Assembly (NCBI GenBank): GCA_000934455.1
Contig: KN889209.1
Coordinates: 9,893 to 47,564, forward strand
Source of the DNA: Apostichopus parvimensis
Taxonomy: Eukaryota > Echinodermata > Holothuroidea > Aspidochirotida > Stichopodidae
Reading direction: 5' to 3'
DNA: 37,672 nt
Made by a program: the position numbers and the translations under genes
Shown: positions 1 through 12,100 of the stretch, in pieces
How the letters are laid out: every line of letters starts with the position of its first letter
Position numbering within the stretch: the stretch's first letter is position 1
Notes under the pieces: generated by a model
What the model was told of the DNA's origin: nothing
What the model saw: only the letters and a program-made list of their open reading frames with translations
The model's database searches: none

Positions 1-1473
1 TAAGTACATTTTAACATAATTCTAGTATTGTATGTGTTATATTATCAATAGTAGGCCTATTGTGAAAACGTTTAGTGAGTGTGAGACAATCTGTGAGTGA
101 ATAAATATGATGGTAATCGCATGGCAAGTTCTGATCAAAGTTTCTGAAAAGGGGAAAAATGAAAACAATCATTATTATTATACATATACTAACAAAGAAA
201 TGAAGGACTAGCTGAAATGTATAATTATTAATAAGTGAACGATATGATGAAGGGACATTAAGTTATATCATATTCTTAGACTTTTATAATCATGAATTAA
301 AACCTTTTAACAATATGAAGTTTCTGTATGTCATGAAGGCAATGAATGAATGAATGAATATAGTCAATATTATATATAATCAATATTGTATTTCACCAAT
401 TGCTCTCGCATCAATTATTGTTCAATACCAAAAAGGCAACACATCAAAAAGAAAATATTAGGGTAGCAAAACCCGTATCATAAACAGGCACCCCTACTTG
501 CCCCATTCTCGTCAGACCTGTATCCCCCCCCCCCAGTCCCCGATCGGTCGCTTAAATGACACAGTTATTAAAATCATTGAAACATATTCGAGTTTTTAAT
601 TATCACAGAAGAAACTGCAAGTTTCAGTTTTATCCCAGGCATATCACAGTGCGAAGATGCCAGCTGCCATATATCATATAGGCAGACATATTAGACTGCA
701 TTGGTTTCTTCTGCTTGCTTGTGAATTCCATGGATGAGAAAGTCGTGCAATCGTGCTTATTTAAAATACTATGTACACATGTTAAGATCTTGGATGATCA
801 TCGCCTTAAATCGAGCCACCTCGATCTTTTCGATGAAGATTTATAGATTACGACGGAATAATTTCCATACCAATCATTTCGCCCAGTGGCATAAATTATC
901 GGCCTTTTGGCTAGGATTGTATGTAGCATTATGCTCTGCTAGTATGGAAATCGTGATACACACCTGACGATGATTACACAGTCACAATCTCGATGCAATG
1001 AGACTGGGGTTGAGAGCGGAGCAGTCTTTCGGTTGTTTGTTTTTCGTTCCTAGGTTATATAAATTCTTGGGTGACTTTTTCAAAGAGTATCGTCTCTAAT
1101 CATAGCCTTCGACCACTATCTGGCGTATGCCCACGGATCGTAAAGGGTGAATACACCCCTGTAAAATTCACTGTAGTGCAGGCACAGCATATCGCTGTTT
1201 GGAAACCAGTGAATGAACTCAGAACCAAACCCTACTATTTCCTCCCTAGTAATGATCAAAATTGACTCGTCAAGGTTCAACTTTTATATCAGTTTCATTA
1301 ACTACACGTACGTTGACAAGTTTAGAAGCACCAACTTGCCACAACTTAACACTTTTTCAAAATATAATTACCGTACTGTAAAGATTACGTCAGCATATTG
1401 CGTGATTGCATGCCCAGCATTGTAAAAGCTTTCAAAGTTCCTCTATGCACCCAATGCAATTCAGCTAGGTCAG
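1..1473. other. Upstream non-coding sequence
   Basis: AT-rich sequence with no recognisable gene. The small open frames here lack splice context and family resemblance. A short GAAT repeat lies near 341-358 and a C-run near 525-534. A TATATAAA-like string at about 1056 could be a core promoter element for the + strand gene, but nothing else supports it. Confidence 0.4.
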
Positions 1474-1632
1474 ATGTCTGACACGTCCCTAGATTTTCAT
1501 CAGCTGTTTCTTAACAACAACACTAGAAAACGCACGCCACCCGGCATTTGGCAGTGTAACTTTGATCTGTGTCAGATGTGTATCTCAGTGTACAGATGTT
1601 GTTGCAAGCACCGGGTCGTCGAAGTTTTGGAG
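1474..1632 (+). other. Candidate upstream exon of the RAD50-like gene (speculative)
   Basis: An ATG opens a 53-codon frame that ends at a perfect donor (GAG|GTAAGT at 1633). A pyrimidine-rich acceptor ends at 3375 (TATCCTAG). Splicing 1632 to 3376 keeps one open frame into the RAD50 ATG at 3394, adding six codons (ITDYVI). The exon would encode a Cys-rich segment (CNFDLCQMC, then RCCCKH). It could equally be a 5' UTR exon or chance, since RAD50 proteins normally begin at the MSxxxK motif. No homology is recognised. Confidence 0.25.
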
Positions 1633-3393
1633 GTAAGTAACTCGGGGTCATTTTTTTGTCGAAAACACTGGTTACCAACACTTCTTAATTTATTCCATAC
1701 GAATTCATTATTTGTTGCTTGCTGAATATTAGGGTTATACATTATCGTAGTGTGTAATTCTTATATGTACAAGGTCTACCATGAAGTTGTATTAAGTCAG
1801 TAAGGGTTAGTCTCAAATATTATCCAGATTTCGTACATGTTACCGTAGGACCAGGTTACAGATTAATAAATAGGCATGGACCGTTCACATAATGTAGACC
1901 CATTGAAATTATAAACTATAGAATGTAGGCCATTGGGAATAATAAGTATGTCCTAGATTGCAGTCACCTATCTTGTAAAGATAATAACTAATTATAGTAA
2001 GCCAAACTTAGCTGTTGTATATCCTTGTAACAGATAATTATTTGTGTAATATGCTTGTTGACACTGTAACACGCATGTATCTAGTACAGTCATGCTTGTG
2101 TTTCGCAATTATGCAAGCATTATTAATTTCCTTGAATAAACAATGGTTAGAAAATAATATTGTTTTGTGCTGTGGGAGGTAATTTTGGTCAAGCCAATGT
2201 TAAACTAAGATCAGTAATTATGATGCTAATGTATTCACAACAAGAGTTGCCAAAAATTGACCGCCCTTTCCTTTCCTTCGGTAATAAATAACACACAATC
2301 AAATCAGCATATTGTGCACAAGGTAAGGGTGTTGATTGACCCAATGACCCTTGTATGTAAACCACCTTACATTATTCAGGTGTCAAGGTAGTTTATATAT
2401 GTATATATCCAACTTTACTTTGGAAGTAATGGTTCCAAATTCAGCATATTTTTTTCGATATCATAATTCAATGTTGTATATTTGAACATACACATGTTAC
2501 GTATGTACATGTAATTTATTATTTAATAATAAAACTTGTTTTAAAATCCCTCGTATTTCTCTCACATCTATAGAAACTCACAAGAGTTTCTCAGTATGTC
2601 TACAAATAAAAATATAAAAAAAAAATAATGAATAGTATCATGCATGAATACGTGGCTATAGTACCCGTCAAATACTTCCTCACGGGAATTTTGTACGTTA
2701 ATTAACTTAATTTAAAATAAGAAACAATTGAAAACTATCAGTGTGCAATAAGTTGTATAGGATTGCATCAACTTCACTTCAAGTAAATATAGCGTCCTGT
2801 AGCTATGAAAACAAACATGATGCAAGCTTGCGTTGCTACATTGGTTCATCTCCATTCAAATTAGTGAATGAATTGTTTTTTCCATTTCCTGTTTAGTTGG
2901 TTACAGCTGTTTTTCAGACGCACTCAAACTATTGGCTGAAGCAAGTTTAAATGCAAGCTGTGACTATTAATGAGCAGTGACGTACATTTATGTGTCTTCT
3001 TACGTACAAAAATACGATCAAGACTACTTTCTTGAATATCAAGGTTCATATTTTTGTTTGATAATTGTCAATTTATTTGCTTTCGTATAAATATAGCTCA
3101 TTTTTATGATTTAATTATCTACAGTATGACGACATATAAAAGAACAATCAATTTTGAAAAATGAATAATTTCAAAAGTTTTAAAGTAGAGTCAAAACAGA
3201 TCTTGACCTGTAAAATCTAAGCGATTGAAATTTAACAAGTACAGAACGGAATGAATATAAAGGTAGCCAGCAGTAGGGAAGGGCCCATGTCAAGGGCCAC
3301 GAGGATATTAAACAAACTGAGAATCTAAATTTCATTGCTCAAACTTACTCCAAGTCCTTATCCTTTGTATCCTAGATCACAGACTATGTAATC
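1633..3393. other. Non-coding sequence upstream of RAD50-like exon 1
   Basis: AT-rich sequence with no coding signal seen. It would be the first intron if the candidate exon at 1474-1632 is real; otherwise it is the 5' flank. The last bases before 3376 form a plausible splice acceptor. Confidence 0.45.
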
Positions 3394-6300
3394 ATGTCGC
3401 ACTTTAACAAAATATCCATACGAGGAATCAGAAGTTTTAGTCCAGAGGAGAGGGAAAGACAAACCGTTTTATTTGGCACACCCCTGACGGTCATTCTTGG
3501 TGAAAATGGGACTGGAAAAACAGTAAGTTTGCCTGGAAAATACCACCTTCTAAAGTTTTGCCTGAATGATAAATCCATAATCTGTACTTCTGTGGGATTT
3601 GGATCCATAAGAGATATTTTTAACAATAAAATTATAAGAACGTGTGTGTGTTTGTGTGTGTGTAGCTCACTGACTTGCAAGGTACTGTTTCCAAGGGAAC
3701 CAGACACAGGTGTGAGATTGGTGTTGGAGGAAGTGGGGGGGGGGGGTGCATGCAGTTGGGTTTCCCTGTATTCCAGCTTAAATTATTTCAGTCCTACAGT
3801 AGATGGATAGTCCACAAAGTAATACGACACAAGCCAAAAGTAGGAAAATTTTTTGGTTGGTCGCTAGAGTTTTACAGACATTAAAAATATTTATCTACGG
3901 AGATCGATGGAGTTATTTGTTTTAATATCTAATCAAAATCAAATCGAATCCATGGCCCTATTCTCATGTAAGATCCTGGGTCGTGGAAATAAACATTTGT
4001 GGATCCTTTCGTATTGCCTTATACATGTATGCATGTCTACTTAACTGTGTGAAGGGATTTCCTAATTTTATGCATGCATTAGTCATCACGATTTGGGACG
4101 ATTCAATTTGCATCATTAATTGCATCATATCATAGTTACCAATGTTATATTTAACTATAAATTGTCTGCAATTACGTCAGAAAATTCCACTCTTGCGATA
4201 GTCTTTTAGAGAGCTTGGAATGAAAGGTTGTTAGGCAACAATATGAGAATCTTCTAATCCGAGGAGAAACAATGAATGCAATTGTTTCCAACGTTAGACC
4301 GTACACGTCATGCCCTGGATATTTGCCAAACCAAAAGACAATTGACTTCGGTCGGCTTGTTTGCACAAAGGAGAAAAGCGGCTTGCTTTTCTTAAATCTT
4401 GGCCCAGAGTGATTAACACTTCATTGTAATCGAAGGAAATGAGGAACTGCTGCCAACTTATGCTGCAGAGTATTAGATTCCACTGAGCGTGGACAGATCT
4501 ATGCATTGCATGTAAACAAATTTAAATAATATTGAATGTTTGACAAGATAAGTTTACGTATAAATGTGGGAGGCAAGTTTGAATAAACATATAAATTTTC
4601 ATAGTGACTACAATAATTCTGTGGTATTTCTCAAAATGTTGAGTGTCTCAAATGTTGTTGGAAATTTTCCCAAGTAAACAGTATACTGTCTGTAAAAATG
4701 TAGAATTAATTTTTCTTATATACGTACAACATAATGTCCAGTTGACATCATTGGGGAAAGTCAAGGAAATACTGTAACATCAATAAATTATTTAGTTTGG
4801 AAAAATGATTTGAATCAAAGCTTTCAATAACAGTATATTTATATTAAGCCTTGCATGGTTAGGTCTGTCCATAGCTTATTTAGCGTTAATCTTTTGTCAT
4901 TTTGCACATTTAAAGTACATTTATGAAAGTTTTTGACATTTAATTGGCTTGTACTGTAAAAGAAAAAGAAGTTCGCATGTTTAGGCGAACTTGCTAATAA
5001 ATGTCAATTTCGAGTACTGTATGTATGTAGGTATAGCGATACTGTGAACTGTACATACAAGGGCGTAGGAACCAGGGGGGCTGGGGGGGCACCAGCCCCC
5101 CAGTGAAAATATGGTGGGGCGGAAGTATCATTCCGCCCACCCGCTTCGCAAGTCAGAAAACCCCTTTTTCATTTCTCAATAAATGATAACAACATTCGTC
5201 ATTTTACTCAGAACATTTTGGCAGAAAAAAATCTCATTTGGAGCACCAAATTGCATCTAAGGCCAGGTGAAAATGCAAAATTATTTACAAAATGGAGTGG
5301 GTGTTGAAGTGTGCTATATTGCACCAAATTGCATCTGAGGCCACCCCCTCCCCTTAGACCCCTCCCCCAGGCCGGCCATCAGTCTTCAGCCCCCCCCCAC
5401 TCAAAAGTACCTTCCTACGCCACTGTGTACATATATGTGCCATATGTCAATTTGATACCTGTAAACTTCAATTTGTAACTTGGGGTCTAGGTCACCACTC
5501 ACCACCCTGGCCCCACCTGAAGCCCCATGCACCACAGCCCACCCGACCCCACCCATCGTTCAACCTCCATATAAAATTTAAACCAAAAAATTAAATAGCT
5601 GGAACTTGTACTCATATGCTCCATGTTACATGCATTTATCCTTTATTAAGTAGTACAGCAGTTCCTCGTGACCCCCTGGGATCTCTGCCTTTATGTATTC
5701 CTCACCTTAGCTAACTGTCTTAAGTTTAATTTGCATGCTCCCTATATAGGCCTACCCATTCCCATTTACGTTAGTGCCCACTGTGTGGCAGGCATGCATC
5801 GGTGAAGAACCAGTGTTTCACTGCATGTGACCATAAATACAAATGCAATAGATTTACTTTCCTTTCACTGCATGGTAGCTTCACAAATTTAAACTCATGT
5901 TTTGAAGTAATAAATGGCTATATATAGGTGTAATTCAGCTATAAATATAAGTTTTTTCAATTTTTTTTTTCTTTCCACATTACAGTCAATCATTGAATGT
6001 TTAAGATTTGTTTGTGCCGGTGAATATCCACCAGGCGGGAGGGAAGCATTTCTCCACAGTTTGGAGGTAAGTTTATACCAACATATGCTTGCATGTATAT
6101 TATAAAATTGTTTATAAGTAATTTCCTAATAAAAATAAAAAGAATTACTTAAATTTCTCCTGAGTTTTTAAAGTGATAAAATTGAACTCTACTCGCTGTA
6201 TATTGTATTATAATATCTATCAACAGTTCACACTATCAGCTGAGCAAGAATATTAGATAAACTCATGCCTCTGCTAATTATTGGCTTTATAAAGTAAGCA

Positions 6301-9101
6301 CGTACATACAACTTTCTTATTCATCCCACGATTGAAACAATTAGGCCCCCCCTTTTTTTTTATCTCTCTCCATCTTGTAAAATCTGCCATATTTTGAGGT
6401 TTATTACATTTTCATTCCCCTTCGTAAAGCTTGCTGGTCCAAACACAGCAGAAGGGGAAATCGAATTGAACTTTACCAACAAGGGTAACCAGAATGTAGC
6501 CATTCGAAGATGTGTTACTGTGGTACGTATATATCACTTTTAAGCCTTAAAGTATCCGGAATAAGTAGAAGGTCATAGGTTGATTTCTACAAGGTGAAGC
6601 TTGGGATGCTGGTAAGGTCCATACATTGCTTCCTGTGCAGCCTAGATGGTTCAATTGTGGGTCACATATAGGGAAAGGTTGAGATACCCTGATTTCAGTA
6701 AAATAAAACTGTCCCTGAAACAGAATTGTACATATTTAAAACAAAATAAAAAAATATCAGAGGTCATCCTTAGCTGTGTTGAATATTCAAAATGATTGCT
6801 TATAATTTGAAGGTGTACTGTAGGTGGTGGTGCTATTGTGTTGAGCAAAAAAGAAAAAGGAATTTAATTGTTTCTCGTGTCTGAGTTATAAGATAAATTA
6901 ATTTCTTGTCTTTAGTAGCAAATACTAAGGAAATCTGAGTACATATACTTTATGGACATTATTTTGACTTCTCTCTACAGAAAGAGAATAAACGACAGCA
7001 AGAGGGCTGGTATAAAATTGGTGTAAGTTTAATTACATGTCTTCTTTTCAAGTTACCTTCTCCAGTATGTGTCTGTGTGTCTGTGTTTATATTCTAAAGC
7101 ATTTCTAGTATATCAGATTGATTGATTGAATTATAACCAGAGTCACTATTTTTCAGCCATAGTAATCTTTATTAAGTATTTGACTCTTGGTTGTACAATG
7201 TATTAATTTTCCTTGCAAATCGCCGAGGGTTATGTTACTGTCTGAGAGAATAGTTTGGTTCTTAATATCTGTAATAGATGTCTCTTGCATATATCTTTGA
7301 AGGCAGCAGTCTGTTGTTGCTATGGTGATTTGTTTAGCAGTTATTGATAATATCCAGAATTACTGGAACTTCAACCTGAGGGTGGGGGGGGGGGGGGGGT
7401 CGTAAAATGTGGAAGTATGTTTTGTTTGCAATAAAGGGGAAGTGGTACCCACAGATTTTGTGAATTCTTAGTAGTACGTACCTGAGAATAATTGTCTATT
7501 TTGGGGTAAAAAAAAAACTGCACCAACTTTTTTCAAATCAACGCCCACAATGGTCCGTTAAATGTGCAGTTTTTGTCATTGTGTTCCTTTCAACCCTCAC
7601 TGGGATCAGAGCAATTAATTGCTACGTACCCTGTTTTAATTGTAAAATGGTCTAAATTGTTTCATTTTTTATTCTTTCTTTCTTAGGATTCATGGCAGCC
7701 AGTAACGAGCAAGAAAGACTTAAGCATGATGGTAAGTCCATTCTGATACTTGCACAAACAGCAAATCTCAAAAATTGAATTTATTATTGGTTACTGGCTA
7801 TTGGGAGGCAATTTACAGCCTGCATTATGCCAGTTAAGATGCTAGCATGCACATGTGAACATATGTTGCCATGGGGGAGGGGGGTGGGGTGTGGATATTT
7901 CATAGTCCAACCAAAAGGGAAACAAATATGAATGCATGGTTTAATTTCTTAGTGTCTATTCCAGGACCCAAGCCGTAGGTTTGGGAAGGGGTCGGAGGTG
8001 GGGGGGGGGTGGGGATTAACTTAACAAAATTAATATTCAGAAGTAATATGCATGATCCTTCAGGTTGTTGTGCATGTCATATCACATCCCATTTTTTGTA
8101 ATAACAAGTTGTGATAATTTTGTTAAAAACTTATTTGGAAATTTCTATTCTTGATGGTTAAAGCCATTGGATAAGAATTAACTTAACACTTTTGAAATCT
8201 TACACTTTTTTAGATTGTTGCCCCACAGCCCCTATGACCTGTCTTGATATTCATTTTATTTTTCATTTCAGTTGTTTGCTCAAGTCGTTTTATGTTCATA
8301 TTTATATTCATATTTTATATTTCTCTACAGATGAATGATGAACTTGGTGTCTCCAGTTCTATCCTTTCAAACGTTTTGTTTTGTCATCAAGAGGAGTCTT
8401 GCTGGTATGTCTAAATTTTTATAGTAAAACAATATTTGAGAGGTAAATTTATTATGAATGGTGAAAAATGGCATCATAATGTGGATACGGCTGCATAATG
8501 TACTTTCTGAAATTGTGTAAAATTCCACAACTTTTGGTGCTAATTTTAAAATCCTACCCAATCCAAGGTTATAGATCAGTAGAAATTCATCCAACTTGTG
8601 GAATTTCAAAACAAAAATTAATGTTTTGTTCTTGATTTTACGATAGGTTTACGTTTCAAAATTGGATTTAAATTAATTTGGAATTTACGGTTTTTCCTTT
8701 TTTTCATCATTGAAGGCCTCTGGACAAGGAGAGAGCTCTCAAGGAAAAATTTGACAAGTTCTTTGAAGTAACCAGGTGAGGAATTATTCAGTACTGTTTG
8801 ATAGAAACTTTGAAACAATATTCGGTGTGAAAGTGAGTAACAGTATGGATATTTGGTTCTGGTTATAAAAAAATATATATAAAAAAAAAGTTTAAAAAAA
8901 GGGATGAATGTGTGAAAAAATGGTAGGATACACAACAGCAAATAAATTTTCTTAAAATATTTTGTTTATCCTGTAAGATCTTTGAGAATTCCACATTTAG
9001 TCTTTCTTTCTTACTTTTTTAATATGAAGCCTCTGTCATTTTTCCTTTCTTTCAGATACAACAAGCTTCTGATTGAGCTTACAACGATGATTAACAAGCA
9101 G
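3394..9101 (+). other. RAD50-like: N-terminal ATPase lobe (exons 1-8)
   Basis: Eight exons encode residues 1-190. The P-loop GENGTGKTS (residues 36-44) is split by a phase-0 intron between GKT and S. It is followed by [15 protein letters not shown], very close to the human RAD50 segment. The Q-loop is HQEESCWPL with Gln about residue 150, followed by [15 protein letters not shown], the family's transition into the ascending coil. Exons of 42, 45 and 46 bp are very small, but each is flanked by good splice sites and each continues the frame. The lobe is slightly shorter than in human between Walker A and the Q-loop. Confidence 0.88.
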
Positions 9102-12100
9102 GTATGAATATGGAGTTAGGAGAGGATGGGGGGGGGGAGGAGGGGCAAGGGCATCGGGTGGGTGATAGCGGTTGGTGTACTGAGGTGTATTTTTATAATT
9201 GATGAGACAAATTTAACAAGGCTGATTGGTCATTTTCTTTTAAGTTTTGCATTGTATCATTTGTTAACGTATAATATTTTGCAGCTGATATATAAGGTCA
9301 AGTGTAAAACGAAGCAGCTTATGAAGGCAGTTTGATACCATTCTGCGTTTGTTAGTTACTTAATATATATATCTTAAAGTGATTTGCGACAGTTCTCTTG
9401 TGGTTATTTGCACTTATACTGTTTTCAATGATCACTAAGGTTGTAAAGAGTGACTTCAATATTATGGTTGAATCAAGTTGTTACCGGTTAAGTTTTGTGA
9501 CTCGAGTCACCACAATATCTATGTAGGGAAAATGTGCTCAAAACACCTCACCTTTAAAATATAGTGACTTGAGTTGTAATTGACTTGTTACAAGACTGTC
9601 GACCATGTTTTATTCAGTCGATCAAGTCTCGTAATGTCTCTTTCTATTTGACTTCATTATATATATATACACTTGTACCAGTTATGAAGTGAGGTCTCTT
9701 CAATTTGTATGTTAGAATCGACATTGATATCAAATCTATTATTCATAATTCCTTTTAACTCTTTATGTTACATTTTCTCTGCAGAAATATGACTTAAACA
9801 TCTATGAAGACAAGGCCAAAGACATTCAAGATAGCAAAGAAAAAGTTGAAAGAGTAAGTCAATCATAAGTTTGTTTCTTGGTATTCCATGCAAGTGGTTG
9901 CATCTTTCCTTTTTGAATTTTTCTTTGGCTTATTATAGTAGCAATAAAGATGGTTTAATAAAAAGAAATTATGCAAGATAAAAATCATAGCGCCCCCTAT
10001 GTAAGGCTTGGTTCATAATTCTAGCAATAGAATATGTTTATTAATTTCAGTATTGCAGATTGTCATTAGAGACGTTACTCCTTTAACTGTTCTGATCTTT
10101 CAAGGGTTAAGAAGAGTGGGACTCCTTACACTTAGATTTTTATGCCCTCTCCCCCCTCCCCCCCAAGGCCGGGTCAACTGGTCTTCCTTTCTTTCGATAA
10201 GATGTAGTAACCCTACCCCAATTGGATCCACATCACTGACTATGTTTTTCCATCACTTCACAGCTGGGGAAGATGATAGAGAAAGAGGAAACAGAGAAAG
10301 CTCATATAGAGAACCAGATTGATGACTTGGAAATGAAGACCTTAGCTGTTGAGGTATACTTTAATGCTGAATCAATTTGACATTGTCACATATATGTGAA
10401 ATCTTGCAAGATTCTTTCTCTGTGGTTCACCAAACTATATACTTTTCATGTTATCGTTATTGTTGACTTACTGATACTGAAAATTGCTAAACATGATACA
10501 AAAAAAAACTTAGCCACATCGCTCCAAAGATTATCATATTCCTCTACACATTTCTTTAATGGCTTAACGGGTGCAAATTGTCTCCCAGATGTTCATCCAC
10601 AGTTTTATACGGAGGTTGAGTATAAGAAAGTAGGTTTTCTTCATTGAATTTTCGTGCCATCTATAGCGGTGTTTCTCAGTGTCCTTTAGCTTCGTTAGAT
10701 ACGTTCACCCGATAGTCACCGCAATTAGTGCAGTGTTTAAGAATTAAGCTTCAAACTTTCTATTTAATATTAAAATCAATTTTCTTGTGACAGGAAGAGC
10801 TGTGTGAAATCAGACGAAAGATCCAAATTGGAGAAGAAATCAGACGAGAGATTTGTAAGAAAATATTTGCTCACTTTTGTTTTTTTAATTTCAATGATGT
10901 TGCTAGATTTGCATTATAAGGAGTTGTTAACACCGGCAGGTTTTCCTTTATAGTGAGATTGTTTATATTAATACATTACAAGTCACAATTTCGGTTTGGG
11001 ATTTAAAGGGGCAGGAAGGCGGGGGGAGGGGATTGTGCCCTACCCTGCCCTCCGGAACCACACCTGATTACAGCACGCACAGTGACAATATGGTAGTACA
11101 TTAATTCTATGAAATTCATCCCAATATCATCTTCGTGCACCCAGCAATAAAACATTTTGATCGTAAATTACTAAGTGCTGCACGGTTCTCAATTATAGGT
11201 TATCTGGAAGGGAAGAGGCGAGATCTGGACACAGACCGACTCAGGTTGAAAGAGAAATTAAGGAGACAATCCACAGAGACACTTGGCACGAAAGATCTTC
11301 AAGAGCAGGTATAAAATTTAAAGATCTGTATTTTCATGATTCCTTTTAATTTGAAAGATCATTGGCATATATTTATAATTGAGAGATGCAAGAAGTTACA
11401 TTTCCAGAGAATCAGTCGAGAAAGATTGTAATTGAAAACTGATAATTTAGATGATAAACCAGTCTGTTTTGTCTGTTATGTTGCCATGGGAACCATGTTG
11501 CCATGGGAATCCCCTAAACTATGAGTTCTTTATGTTTTTTTTCTTCTTTCTTTTTAAAGTTGGTCGCTACTGAAGGAGGTATCAAGAAACTTGAAAGACT
11601 TAAAAAGATGAGTCTCAGCAGAGCGGAGTCTGTGCGGTAAGTTTACAAATTGATTTTTGATTTTTCAGTCTTGGGCCGTGGAATAGATCAAACCAACTAA
11701 TTTACATCGATGATTGAGGGTTGGGAATGCACTTTTTTTGCTATGGAACAATTTTCATGGAAATGTTTTGTGTTTAACTATGTTATTTTATCACCTTTAT
11801 TATTTGAATACTGTGTCACATGAAAAGTGCAAATTATTATTTCACAGTTCTTCTTATTATATCCTGTGCAATAATCAATCCTAAGTTGTATATGTAGATT
11901 GATGTTATGAATATTCATACGAGGTGTGCATAAATATTCTTACTCTTACTTTCATAGCAAGGAGATGGAGGAGATGAAAGTGGTTCACACTCTGGAAGAG
12001 GAGAGAGTACGGAAGCAACAGCGAGTAGAAGAACTGTAAGTGTATATAGTATGGCATAACATATCCTCTGCCATTTACGATTAAATCAACAGCAGTTCGT

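Noticed and set aside
3384..3707. 107-codon open frame on the - strand
   Set aside because: It is antisense to RAD50-like exon 1, which carries the Walker A motif in the family's usual position.
5986..6066. CLRFVC in exon 2 as a metal-binding hook
   Set aside because: The spacing is C-x4-C, and it belongs to the conserved helix after Walker A, where human RAD50 also has two cysteines.
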